From Neckera pumila (Eukaryota > Streptophyta > Bryopsida > Hypnales > Neckeraceae), in contig OZ018409.1 of the NCBI GenBank assembly GCA_963969595.1, positions 16,834,975-16,898,974 of the forward strand: 64,000 bases of DNA. Reading direction: 5' to 3'. This document shows, piece by piece, positions 11,836 through 23,559 of the stretch. The notes under the pieces are model-generated. The model saw only the letters and a program-made list of their open reading frames with translations, was not told the origin of the DNA and searched no databases. A program made the position numbers and the translations under genes. Numbering within the stretch: the stretch's first letter is position 1; every line of letters begins with the position of its first letter.

Positions 11836-13480
11836 CTAAGCTTCTGGTCAAGTGCTTTGGAGATTGTTTTATAGAAGTGCTGGTGATGTTCATGGTCGCG
11901 GATCTTGCGAGGTTTGTGCACACTGTATGAAGGAGTTGACCCACTGGAGCAGCGCTCACAGAGCAATTTCAGGGAGTTCTGGCGCCCCATTATTACATAA
12001 TCTTCACTTGAGTTTTGAGATTCCCATGAAAATACTTCAGGTGGAATTGAGTTGGATCTGACAACTTCGCTTTTTCTTTCTTGTGCTGCTTTTGATACAC
12101 ATTGTTTCGGCAACGGCACTGAAAGTCGACATAGCTTGCTGAGGAGTCGAACAAAGTCTCCAGATATTTTGGTGTCGGAAAAAGGTCCACCGCAAAGCAT
12201 ACCCACTTTCACATCCTGGAGAGAAGCAAAAGTATCCTCCCAATTAAAAATATGGACCATGAAAGACTGAAGCGGAGATTTCTAAATCGGTTTAGGGTCG
12301 AGGCAAGAAGCTTAGACTTCTTCACATTTTTAGATTCAAGCTTGGATAGCAGAGATATAGTTACAATAGCGCTATTTATTTAAGATGTAAGGAAAGAGGA
12401 ACATTAGGGTGTCCTTACCTCGTTGCCGTCGTCGTCTGCTTCTTCATCGTGCTGCCGCTTAGCATTACATCGGAGAAGAAAAGATGGTGCGTTGAAGTTT
12501 GAAGTTGATGTGCCTTCTCTTCCGGATGTCGCAGGAGGACCATTTACTAAATTGGATGACGAGTCATACCTGCTTCCCTCGCCGATCGAATCTAAAGACC
12601 TTCTAACTTGCAAACTAGAATGTCGGGATTGCGATCCCGTGTCTCCGCTCGCAGACACGCCACCGCTCTGGTGCAAGGTTTCAATCTCTAGCAGCGGCAA
12701 AGGTGAGCCTCGAGGTTTGTCATCGCTCATAATTCCTTCCCTTGGTCCAACACCAAGGGTGGTAGGCTTTTCCTGCCTCATCGGTACCGGAGTGGACTCG
12801 TGACAATCCTTAGAAGCATGTGTCGTTCTGCTTCTCAACAGAGATCTCTTGTGAGTTTCTGGCGGGCTTGGACTTCGTGATTTCTCTGACTCACACGTGA
12901 ACGAAACACGCAGCGAGCTCCCCCGATCCAATCTCGAACGAAAGGTGTCGGATTTTGCATTCTTTAAACTGATCTCACCGGTTGTAATTCCCGGCGATGC
13001 AATGCCACTGACTTCGTTGACATTGTGCAAAGGGTGTCCATAACCGTTGGGAAACCCTAAATTACCCAGGGATGAATCACCGTCGTTGGAGCTCTCTAAC
13101 CTTGTAGGCGAGGCAGAAGGGCTTGCCGCTTCCACCCTCGGCGACCTCGGTGTCGTCGGTGCAGTTTCGAACCTCTCAGGAGATAAGAGTCTTCGACAAT
13201 GCGCATTCTCATCTAGCTTGAGCTCGATCGGCGTGAACCGTGTGCGCACACTTCCTTTGAAAGACCTAAACGGAGCAGCTGCCATGGAATTTCGCTCCAT
13301 AGAGTAATTTCGTAGACCGAGTTGCCAATCTTTGAGCGAGATGTCGGTTCCATCGTCGTCCAGTGGTTTCGGTTTCATATCACTCTCTAGAAATAGTGGC
13401 GGCGAACCATAACGCAATCCTCTGTTTTCGCTTATTGCCGAATCCCATGACTCCTTGACCAGCTCAGCCTCGCGCTCCAT
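11836..13480 (-). CDS. Unrecognised Ser/Pro-rich protein, two exons found
   Basis: Exon 1 (13480-12419) and exon 2 (12215-11836) join in phase 0 across a 203-nt GT-AG intron. Together they give about 480 residues and leave phase 2 for a small last exon. The ATG at 13480 follows a likely 3' splice site (gtgaattcag), so the 5' UTR seems to contain an intron. The N-terminus reads MEREAELVKESWDSAISENR. A long low-complexity part, rich in Ser, Pro, Arg and Thr, follows (SPERFETAPTTPRSPR, SASPTRLESS, KSRSPSPPETHKRSLLRSRT), then an acidic stretch near DDDGNE. Exon 2 encodes KISGDFVRLLSKLCRLSVPL and a His/Lys-rich end (DHEHHQHFYKTISKALDQ). SP/TP sites suggest a phosphoprotein, perhaps nuclear or cytoskeletal, but this is inference. 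I see no catalytic motif, membrane segment or known domain. Codon use and splice sites look genuine. Confidence 0.75.
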
Positions 13481-13832
13481 AGCTGAATTCACAGCACCAA
13501 CAATGAGCCCAAGCAATAGACAACAAAGATCCAAAAGCACTTACGCGTAGTGCTCAATAAGGTAAGGTGAGCACATTGCTTCCTCTTCCTGAATTAAGAA
13601 ATTTTGAGCGGGAACCCGTGCAGCAGCCAAACAGGAAAAAACAGAAATCAAGCAAATTCAAAAAAAACGCCCGAGATACAACAGATCATTCTTGCAGCTT
13701 CTTTAATTCTTGAAAGCGACGAGACATCGATTTCATCATGGCGTCTATTCTGGCCCACTAGTGTATGATTAGCAACGGATCAACTACGTCCTTACAATCT
13801 AGACGTGGACGGCTGCATCAGATCACAGCTCT
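13481..13832 (-). other. 5' leader and intron of the Ser/Pro-rich gene
   Basis: The pyrimidine-rich 3' splice site just upstream of the ATG, and an in-frame hydrophobic stretch that disappears if splicing is assumed, indicate a leader intron. The cap site and promoter cannot be fixed. No TATA box was convincing. Confidence 0.35.
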
Positions 13833-14386
13833 GCACACTCAAGATTGCTGGAAATGGAGAACAATACGCAAAGGTTGGACCACAGAATGTTGCCTTTGTT
13901 TTACACAACTCTCAAAAGGAAAGAGCTCGATAGCACAAAGTTTCGATCGTAGACCTGTCTAAGCGAAAGTTAGCATAACACGCTTTGAAGGCTAGCCCAT
14001 CGTGAACCAAGAACTGATCAGGAAAGCGACTATTATTGAACACCTGAAAACCTGCAAAATTTAAACTCCGATACTTAAAAACTTAAAAATCGGAGCACCA
14101 GAAGTGACCTTCCCTCAAGCTAAACCCGACATCAAATGATAAACAAAGAATTCAAAAATTCGTGAACCTCTAGCAAAACGGCGCACACTCTAGATTGCTG
14201 AAAATACGCAAAATATTGGAACACGGAATACTAATCTTGGATGTTTACAAACCTCTTAAAACAAAAGAGCTCGTTCGTACTACGAAGTTTCGCACATCTA
14301 AGTGAAAGTTGGCGCAGGCGATTGAAGACAAAAACTAGCATGAACCAAGAACTGATCAAGAAACACGACTACCAGTACTGTTGAAC
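13833..14386 (+). repeat. Diverged ~205-bp tandem duplication, 350-bp spacing
   Basis: Units at 13833-14040 and 14183-14386 share the same series of words in the same order: gcacactc.agattgctg, aatacgcaaa, aaaagagctcg, gaagttggcg-like, and cgtgaaccaagaactgatca. The intervening 140 bp is not repeated. The duplication lies in the upstream region of the Ser/Pro-rich gene. It is not protein-coding in any consistent frame. Confidence 0.7.
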
Positions 14387-15560
14387 AGCGGATTCAATTT
14401 TCGAATTTACAAATCCATGCTACTAATGCGCTCTGCCTTCAAGTTAACAACGGCATTTGGTTAACATTTCATTAAGCTCGATCATCAATCATTAAGCTCT
14501 AATATAAAACTGGAGAATCTAGTGCAAGCTAGCTGACGCTCCAGACGACGTATCACACATGCAAGTAACATTCTGTCGACAGAAAAAGAGCTAGGAATGC
14601 TCTGCATGCATCTAAGGTTGACTGCGCCATAACGACGATGCACAAAAGATGCTTCAGATTGAATATGTCACGTACTGACATGATGCCGAAGTCAAGCCTG
14701 CGCTTGAAGCGCGCCTGCCTCACTCCCTCGACTAACGTGCGACACCGATCGGTATTGGCACTAAAACTTAAGTTAAGCTTATGCTTGGCTTGGGATTTAA
14801 ACTGTGGAGACCAAGATGGCAGAGATCTAATGCTTTAAAAAGTCCGAAAGCCTCGGGATCACCGACCTTGCGACAGAGGTGTCTGCCCTAGTTATCTTCA
14901 TGCGTTTTCTTTAGGGGCTTTGTCATAAGCTAGTGGATGAAAAATAATTAATTGGGATCTGACTGCTAGCCAGATTGGGTTGACTCCATTAGATTGACAA
15001 CTTTTTTAATGTTAAATTAACAGGCATAATTATGATTTGTTTAGTCTTTATGTTGTGTTATTGTCAAATTTAATAAATAGCATGTAATGTATAAATGGTG
15101 TTAAAGTAATGTTCGTGATTATGTGGCCATGTTCATATTGATGGATTTCCTTTGATATTACATTGGTAAATATCAAATTAAGATTAGTATCATAGTTTCA
15201 AATTAACATTAATTAGAATACCCTAATATTGATTTAATGTCCGATGAGATCATTCAAACATTAGCTTGTGGTTAATAAGTTTGTAAATCGAATAGGATAA
15301 AAAATTTCAAGAGAAAAATATTTTTTGAAAGGAAAATGCATTTCAAATTAACACAATTAAAAATACAATTCAAAAACGAACACCCAAAAACTATGCCTAG
15401 AGTTTATATAGGCCTAAAGGTTAATTTAAATGAAACTATTTATCAATGGTCTTCTAAAGGATCTGATAACGTATAAGTCAAATTCTAATACAAAAAAGTG
15501 ATCACAATGCCAAATCAAGTTGAACTTGGTCAATGATTAACTACTTGAGCTAAATGTCTT
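14387..15560. other. Intergenic, AT-rich, no gene seen
   Basis: The GC level falls from about 14900 onward. No frame, transposon end or RNA gene could be supported. Confidence 0.5.
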
Positions 15561-15564
15561 TTAA

Positions 15565-16766
15565 CCCTTAAAGCATTAGAGGAGTTTTGGGCCTCTAAGA
15601 GACCACGAGTTCCTGAACTGTGGGAATTCTGCAGGAATGTTGTGACGTTGCCAAATGGCTAGGCTAATGTGGCCAAGCGACTACCACGTCATTTTTGAAA
15701 AAAAAAAATTGCTTAAAATGATATTTTGGTCAAAGTTTTTTTGTTTGTTTTTTTTGAAAAAAAATAATCTGACACGCCCGTACCGTTGTTCAGTAATTCT
15801 AGGTAGAGTGGGCAAAGGGCCTGAAACAGTCTTCTAAGGCCCCGAACCCCCTCTAATGTCCCATTGTCCACCATTGAAGGGGGAAAATGGATTTTGGACA
15901 GGCTCTTAGTCTCTTACGGCCTCAATTTCCATGATGATTTTTTAGAAACTTTTTGTGAAGATAGAAAAATACATTAGCTTTTTGGAAATATAATTTTTAT
16001 TTCAATCGGTGCTTGGGAGCAAAACTTTTGGCATAAAAGGTCCTTTTTCGGAGTGTGGCGGGTAGAAATTACCTCACACAAAAAAGATTTTAAAAGATTT
16101 AAAAGATTTGTTCTCATAGACTGTAATTTTATCTATATGGAAAGTTTTGATTCATTCCATTTGGATCTGCTATGTGAAAATTATGGACAATCTTATTTTT
16201 TGGGCAATTGGAGCATCTTCTTGAACTTATAGGTTTCAATTTTGAATGCAATTTTTATAATTTTTCATGAAAAATTGCTTGACATGATAAAATTTGCTTG
16301 CTAAACCAATCTCACCATTGGAATTATACTATTTTAATCCTATCTTAGAGTTATTAATAATTTAGTTTTTTTTTCAATCTTGGACCTACTTCTATTTAAC
16401 AATTTTTTAAAGAATGAGAATCAAGTATATTATTCTTGAATCTCTTTTTCTAGATTCTCAATTTGATTCTTCAACACAAAAAAAATTAAATTCAAAGTCT
16501 ATATTGCAAAAAAACTTCACAAATGATGGTCAAAGTCATCTGAAATGTAGGCTAGTGTTAAAAAAAAAGCCAATTTTGATAATGTCTTCTAATCTGTGCA
16601 GTCAAACTTTATGAAATTTGTACCACATGATTAGAGATAAGTTAAGTATAAGATCCTATAGTTAGATTCTGAAAAAAACATTTTTCCTCTTATCTTGGAT
16701 GAATACAACAGAAGTAGTAGTTTTGAGTCGTTTTTGACAACAAAATGGCCTTGGGACTTTAGAATG
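15565..16766 (+). mobile_element. TTAA-flanked element F1 (hosts a MITE)
   Basis: TTAA at 15561-15564 is followed by CCCTTAAAG. The other end reads CCTTGGGACTTTAGAATG followed by TTAA at 16767-16770. Internal sequence matches element F2 at 17241-18121 along its length, for example the words ccattgtc, tatggattttgg.cag, ttggtgcctg and gttagattct. A CATTAG MITE (15574-15858) sits 9 bp inside the left end. No transposase frame is visible, so the element is nonautonomous. Confidence 0.65.
15574..15858 (+). mobile_element. CATTAG-family MITE 1
   Basis: The terminal inverted repeats are cattagaggagttttgggcc at the left and the reverse complement of ggccccgaaccccctctaatg at the right, imperfect over about 30 bp. 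The 285-bp element interrupts F1 exactly after TTAACCCTTAAAG. F2 shows what the empty site looks like. It carries a CCACGTCA site at 15684-15691. Confidence 0.65.
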
Positions 16767-16780
16767 TTAACTAAATCTGA

Positions 16781-17206
16781 CATTAAAGGAGTTTTGGACC
16801 TCTAAGAGACTGCAAGTTCCCGGGCTGTGGGAACTCTGCAAGAATGCTGCGACGCTGCCAAATGGCCAAGTTGACGTGGCCAAGCAACTACCACGTCAGA
16901 TTTTTTAATTTTTTAATTTTTTGAAAAAAAAAGTTTTTTTAGTATTCTTTTAACATTTTAACAACTTTTTCTTTTTCTTTTTAATAATTATTTTTTCAAA
17001 CAGTAGTGCGTTGTTCCCAACATCAAGAACAGCCCTGAAACAGTCTTCTTGAGGCTCAGATCTAGCAGGTTTCTTTGGGGCAAAATTTTGCACTTGTCAG
17101 ATTGTTTTAGCCTGTCGGACGCCCTCCCTCCAGATTTGCTCCAGTGGTTTGGAGGCTTCTGGTGACACTTGTCCAAAAAAAAACACTGCTCAGATCTCCT
17201 CTAATG
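16781..17206 (+). mobile_element. CATTAG-family MITE 2
   Basis: The left end is cattaaaggagttttggacc and the right end is ctcctctaatg. The first 120 bp parallels MITE 1 (ctaagagac, gttcc, gggaactctgca, ccaaatggcc). It contains a perfect inverted pair, TGACGTGG (16872-16879) and CCACGTCA (16891-16898). It lies in the 10-bp to 30-bp spacers between TTAA elements F1 and F2. Confidence 0.6.
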
Positions 17207-17240
17207 AGTCTTCTTTTAAGCCACATGATTGACTTATTAA

Positions 17241-18121
17241 CCCCTAAAGAACCATTGTCATCTCAGGGGACAATATGGATTTTAGGCAGATTTCTATGGC
17301 CCAAATTTTTGGTGGAAGTTTTTAAACTTTCTCATAAGATATAAAAACTTATTACCTTTGTAGAAATATAATTATTATTTCCATTGGTGCCTGAGAGTAA
17401 AAATTATACCATAAAAAACTTAGAATTAAATTTTGCGGGAGTACCCAAAAAATTGCAAGAGGTCAAAATTTAAAGTTTTAAATTTGTTCCTTAAAAATTG
17501 TATTTCTTTCTATATTTGATGCTTTGATTCATTGAACTTAGATTAGTAATGAGAAAGTTGAAAACAATCTTGTTTTTTGGATAGTCTAAGCATCTTTTTA
17601 GAAAATGATTTATAAGATTCATTTTTGAATGCAATTTTCACAATTTAAAAAAAAATTGTCTGATGAGGTCAAGTTTTCTAGCTAAGACAATTTCACCATT
17701 GAACTTATGGTTGTGTTTCAATCCTATATAAAGCTATAAACAATTTAATTTTTTCAAGAATGAATATCAAGTATGCATTTTTTGAAATTTTTTTCCTAGA
17801 CTTTCAATTCTATTTTTTCGTACAATTTTTTTTATTCAAAGTTTGTAGTGCAAATTTTTTTCACATATGGTAGTCAAAGTCATTTGAAATTGCAAACTAG
17901 CAGACAAAAAAAAAAAGTTTCCAACTTTTAATGCTTGTATCTTCCAATCTTTGCGATCAAACTTTATGAAATTTTTATCACATAACCTCATATAAGTGAA
18001 GTATTCAATTTTTACAGTTAGATTCTAAAAATAACATTTTTTCTACTTTTTTCGATGAACATAGCAAAAATGGCACTTTTAAGTGGTTATTGACAGAAAA
18101 ATGACCTTGGTCCCTCAGAGG
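17241..18121 (+). mobile_element. TTAA-flanked element F2
   Basis: The element is bounded by TTAA at 17237-17240 and at 18122-18125. The ends CCCCTAAAGAACCATTGTC and GACCTTGGTCCCTCAGAGG are imperfect inverted repeats of about 23 bp. It has no coding frame. It matches F1 in the same orientation and F3 (47796-49038) in reverse. Confidence 0.65.
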
Positions 18122-18125
18122 TTAA

Positions 18126-20280
18126 AAGACATAGAACAAAAGTGGTAAAAAATAATTGAGAACTATAAGAAAAGATACATAAGTACAGTTTGTCCAGCAC
18201 ATTGATGTCATTATAGAATCCAAGCGTGCCAAAAAATGCATGCCAAATCCATAAAGACTTGTTACAATTTCCTCCAAAATAATGGTCTAGTTTTCATTTT
18301 TGTCTTGAGATGTCCCCGCTACAACAAAGGCCAAATCTTCCATACATAATGCATGCAATCAATGAAACTAAAATCATGGGGAATTCTTAGATACCATTAA
18401 CCTCCAACTATTGGTGTACATCCTCTATTATGTATAAACACATTGTGCCAAGATCAAATTGTACCAGCATAACAAACAATATGCCAATAGTTAACAATAA
18501 ACTAACCTTGTAATTGGCTAGCAATCTAATCACACTGAGATCTAATAGCTCCTACAAATGGTGAATATCTATAATCATAGGGAAAATGCCACGTGATTGT
18601 GATGTATGTCACAATCACAACAAATTCTGCAAGTAATGACAAAATAACAAAAGATATCTTACCATCATAAAATTAACACATGCAACATCTATAGCAAGTA
18701 AAGAAAATAAGCACTTATGACATGAGTACATCAAGTGCAGCAAGTAGTTTTATTCCTTTATTAATAAAAAGTGAGGAAAAGCTCTTAAAGTATTTAGACT
18801 AGTCTCACAAATATCAAATAATCAAGTCTACATCATTTCTAAAGAATGTTTGCATGATTGGATGGAATCTACGAGGCCGAAGCATTTGACTCCATCATGT
18901 GGGATACTCAAATTGAAAAAGATGAATCTCCAAACACCATGTGGAAAGTATGAGCAAACGAAGTCTCCAATCGAGGTGTCAAAAGTATTGCCAAGGCCTA
19001 AACTAAGGCCCAAATTTCCAACCAAGGTCAACCGGGCTTCAAGACACTCCACGTCACCTCCCACCAACGCCATCAAGCTCTACAATGTCTAAGTTGATGA
19101 GGATTTTATACATCTCACATGACATGTCTTTGGTAGATTACCTCAAACAATAGACTTAAAGGCTACCCTTACAGCAACTCAAATTTGTTTCACTAGAGAC
19201 ATTTTTAGACCATGGGAGGGCCATTTTCCTGTATGAAAATGTGTAGTTGTAAAAAATATCAGCTTGAACTAGCCATCAAAGAATCCTGCCAGTGAAAGTT
19301 AGCCTGTGTACTCTATAGATTTTTTATTGAGTTTTTTTTTTTTTTTAATACTTATTTTAAAAAATTAGTTTAAAAAATGAACTAATTATTTTTAATTAAA
19401 ATAATTAAATTATATACAAATATATATTTTAAAAATATATTTTAAAAAACATATAAAAATCTATTTTTTAAAATATTAAAAATATATATATATATGTTGA
19501 AAAAAAAGATTAAAGAAGAACATTTTTTATTTTTTGTTTATTTTTCATTGAAATTGCACATTTGCCGAAACTAAAACAATGTCCCAAACGCTCAGATTTT
19601 CTAAAACGTCATGGACTCCATCATAGTGGAGGCACCATTGTAATAATCCTTTGTTTTTCATTTGGTGGGGTAATGTATTTCAGCTAGTATCTCATGCCAT
19701 GGGCTTCTTCTATTTTTTTGATTATTATATTTATTTGTGGCTGTACCAAAGAGCTTTAGTAAGCTCCATTGACTACCAAGCAACAAAGGATGCCTTTAGG
19801 GGCTATATAGGAAATTATTATTTCTGCTTATAATTTCCAATGAATTTAGTGCATATCAATTGTTCAAAAATGAAAAAATGAACAAAAATTTACAATGGTT
19901 ATTTAGTGTGGTCTAAACTATCTATCACAAGATCATAATTATTCAACAATAGTTGTAGTTGTGGAGGTGCATTAGAAGAAATCTAGACCCTGCTGAGGGT
20001 CGCTGCAACTATAGTAAAATGTGCATTTACAAAAAAAAAATATTTAAAAATTAATAATTAATAATAATAATTTTTATTTATTCTCACAAAAATAAAATAA
20101 AAAAAATTCTCTAGATTTGCACATTTGGCGGCTTGTTAGACGGCCCTCCACTGGGCTCAAACTTTTTGTAATGCAACATTCATCATGTAGGCATCCTAAT
20201 TCTCATGCCGGCTAATTAGCCACCTATACTAAATAACCATTTTGGAATAGCAAAAACTTTGAAGGGAATAAAGTTTTAAG
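18126..20280. other. AT-rich intergenic, no gene seen
   Basis: Bases 19320-19500 are almost pure A/T with short TA runs. Overlapping frames on both strands at 18828-19092 are open but unrecognised and mirror each other as shadows. Confidence 0.45.
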
Positions 20281-20492
20281 GGAGATGCATCCAAAATCAA
20301 TAGTGTACCCAATTGCAATCATTTCTAGACATAGAGTTATTCTAGAATGTAAATCTAGGTAGACAATAGATAGCTTATCATTTTGGTCAACAAAAAATAA
20401 GCTATCTATGAATTACCTAGATTTAAGTTTGAGAAGGACTCTTGTGTCTACAGTTATCACAATTGGGTACACTACTGATTTTGGATGCTTCC
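20281..20492 (+). repeat. Near-perfect 211-bp hairpin (MITE or small-RNA precursor-like)
   Basis: The left arm (20281 to about 20378) begins ggagatgcatccaaaatcaa. The right arm (about 20396-20492) ends with its complement, ttttggatgcttcc. The arms pair over about 97 nt, including tagtgtacccaattg / caattgggtacacta and tagatagcttat / ataagctatcta. A loop of about 17 nt remains. There is no coding frame. It is either a snap-back MITE or a source of hairpin small RNA. Confidence 0.75.
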
Positions 20493-23293
20493 AAGTAATT
20501 CATTGTTAACCAATTGAGTTTCTTTCCCCTAGATGGAGGTATAATTTGCCTCTAGATACTTTGGAAGAATTTAGTTATAATGTGAAGGACATCATTGGTT
20601 GGGCAAAGGTAAATTGTTGTTGGATTGTCAGTGCTAGCTAGATTGTGGTTGGTGGTTATTGGTTGGTTATAGCTAGCTGGTGTTGACCTAGGAAGTTTTA
20701 ATGCTAGAGGCTCTTGCTTTTGGGGGGAGCAAAAGAAAACACCTCAGTGAAGTTTGACCTTGTAGCAACAAAGTGTCTGATGGATGATTTTGGACAACTC
20801 TGAAGAGGACAAAAGTTTAGATCTTCATCCATTTTTATTTTTTTGGAGTAGTTGGGGCAATGGACAACACAACATGGATATTTTCTAGCTCATTGAAGGC
20901 CCTCGTTTTTTTATGCAAGTTGAGATTCTAAAAAAATGGTAGGCATAATTTATAGAGTGGTAGTAGGTCATTATGACTTGGTCAAAAATTACATGCATGG
21001 GCATCTCAATCTTCCAAAAAAATTTCCATTGCAACTTCTTCAAATCTCTATTCATGTAACAAGACAAGGTGTCTATATTGGAAACTAGACAGTTCCTTGG
21101 GGACAGACCAAAACAAAGCAGTTACACCTTCCAACTGCAATGACAAAAATAGAAGTCGATGTGTAGAGCTTCTAGAGTGTCTAGCATGGGCAAAGCGGCG
21201 TGCATTTACTTGCAGAGGCTTCTGCTAAAATTGAAAGAAGCAAGAAAAAAGATAGGCGATGGGATCTTGCAACAAAAAACATGGTTTACCCAACACTTCA
21301 TACTTGCATCCAACTTTCGCAAAGCCTCGTCACATGTTGGCTTCTCTTGAGTTCCCCTTTCTTCCCTGTAGTCTTTCATGGTGCTTTTTAGAGGCAATTG
21401 AAGTCATGGAGCACTTGAAGAGTGCACTCCATGTTCAATCTTGGTGATCTGACCTCATTGTAGGCTGTTTAAATGAGAGTTATCGCATGAATTTGCTAAG
21501 ATTGAAAAACGACAAGTACAATTGCCTGGATACAAGCCCCAAGAGGTTGCATTGGCTTTTTTATAATTGGAAAGTGAAGATACTACAATAGAGGGAGCAA
21601 CAAAGTGAAGGAGATGAGAACAGGTTCTCACCTGAGTTCTACCATGTCATTCATAAGGCCATCTTTCACTTTCCAAAATAGAAAGAAGTTGAATTTCACA
21701 TATAAACTTAAGCTGAGGAAGTCCTCTTAAGAGATACTTCATCCAGGTTTTATTCAGGTAAACAGTCAATACCTTGAAAACACTTGCTATATTCATGAAG
21801 AGATTAACATTACAACTGTTGCTGCTCCTTCTTGCTGGATTGCTAAGACTGTCAATGAATTTTGGAAACAAAATTGCCATAATGATGGAGACGTAGACAT
21901 TGACGATTTCATGAATGAAGAATGTTTTTAAAGCAAGTTGCACTGGATGAAGGAATGAATGCTCCCTTCTTCCATAGTATTTCTGTCCTCTCCTACTCAA
22001 CAATGAACAAACCACTTCCAGAACTTGATCTTCACATTAATATGGAACTTATGCTATTTGGCACAAGCATAGTATGCTCATGAAACCAAAGATATAACAT
22101 GGAAAAATGGAAACTCAACAATACATGAAGTGCACATCAATATTGCTATAATAAATATAGAACACTTCATAAACAATGGCATGGACATAACAATGAGACT
22201 TACATCTTAAATTAGGAAGGGTGTTCATTTTTCATTGTTGCAATGTGTCATTGTTTTTAGATTGTTTCAATTATCAAAAACAACATAGAAACAATGTAAT
22301 TACAATGGCCATTGTTTTTATGCCATTCCAAGGATCATTGTAATTTTGCAAATTCAATACCCTATTGTTTCATTATAGTATATAGACCTTTACAATGCCC
22401 AATTGTAATTTTGCACTTTCAATGGCTATTGTGATTATATTTTTGCAATTGTCAATATATCTATTCAACATTTTAATCTTGAAAGTTAATCTTATACGGT
22501 CCAAGTCTTCCTAAAATCCAAAGTATCGTATCAATTTAATATACTGCATATGAAAAATATATCAAAATTGAAAACTTACATAGGAACGTACAGAACACTC
22601 TCATAGAATCTGAGTATTGCTATATTGAAATAATTTGCATAACAGGCATCTTCATTAAATGTTGGCTTTGCTACATCTCTTTTCTGCCAACCTTCAGTTT
22701 CTTGTCGGAGTCCATTCATATCTCATTCTCATTGAGGCACCTTCATTCATGACAGCCTAGAGAAAGACAAATGTACAAGACTGATCAACAACCACAGTCA
22801 TTGAATTGAAATTGAAATTAGTCAAGTATGAATTTTAGCCATGAGTTGAATCTTGGTTAGTAGAGTCTTATATTGATTTGGATAAATTTTAGCAAACTTC
22901 AATGTACTCAGAGTTTCCAAAGTACTGCTGCCAAATACAGAATCTATAAAAACAGCATTATAGTATGCAACAGAAATTACACATTACTAAAGCAGGATCA
23001 CGAAAGTTAAGAGCCTAATACCAATTAGAAGAACTTATATTTGCTATCATGGTGGTCTTTGAATTTCCGCCCAAAGAATCCTGCACATAGTGTAGTTGAA
23101 AATTGTAATTACACCAAGGTCTCCTTGATAAAATAACATTGCATACATGTATATATATTGAGTGGCACATCCCGGGCTACATGTATTCCTGAAGAAAAGT
23201 ATTGGCTCATCGATGGTTTGAGACTGGTTATTATAAGGGACTTATTATATACCAACCATTTCCTCACTATGTGGTTTCTGAGCACATAACTAG
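20493..23293. other. Intergenic, no supported gene
   Basis: Bases 22235-22445 repeat the word cattgta/tacaatg many times. Short frames around 21159-21450 (plus) and 21647-22015 (minus) do not resemble known proteins. Confidence 0.4.
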
Positions 23294-23559
23294 GGGGTGT
23301 CGCCATAGGATGTTGCTGTAGTTGGTCAAAACCTGCGTTGTTTAGATTCAGTAAAATTCAAGGGCAGAGTACCACATTTTTGCTAAACTCAGTGACTCAC
23401 AAAAATAATTTTGGCTTTGGAACCATTGCATTACATGTAATGCCTCAATATGCAAGTCCATCTGCAACTCAATTGCAAGATCTAATTAGATTTTGATTTA
23501 GCACAAGACTTAGCAAGATTTAGCACTAGCACTCGCACTGGCAATGACATCATTTGCTT
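23294..23559 (-). repeat. Block X, inverted copy
   Basis: This is the reverse complement of 8347-8610. It begins ggggtgtcgcc and ends near gatgtcatttg at the join with the BTB 3' flank (cgttgcacctc). On the plus strand it keeps an open frame of about 58 codons (SKIQGQSTTFLLNSVTHKNN), parallel to the open frame in the other copy. Confidence 0.6.

Noticed and set aside
12423..12803. A 126-codon plus-strand frame
   Set aside because: It is the mirror of exon 1 of the Ser/Pro-rich gene, whose splice signals and codon pattern support the minus strand.
19320..19510. Nearly pure A/T stretch, considered as an origin or matrix-attachment site
   Set aside because: Nothing beyond base composition supports it, and similar stretches occur across the gene-poor part.
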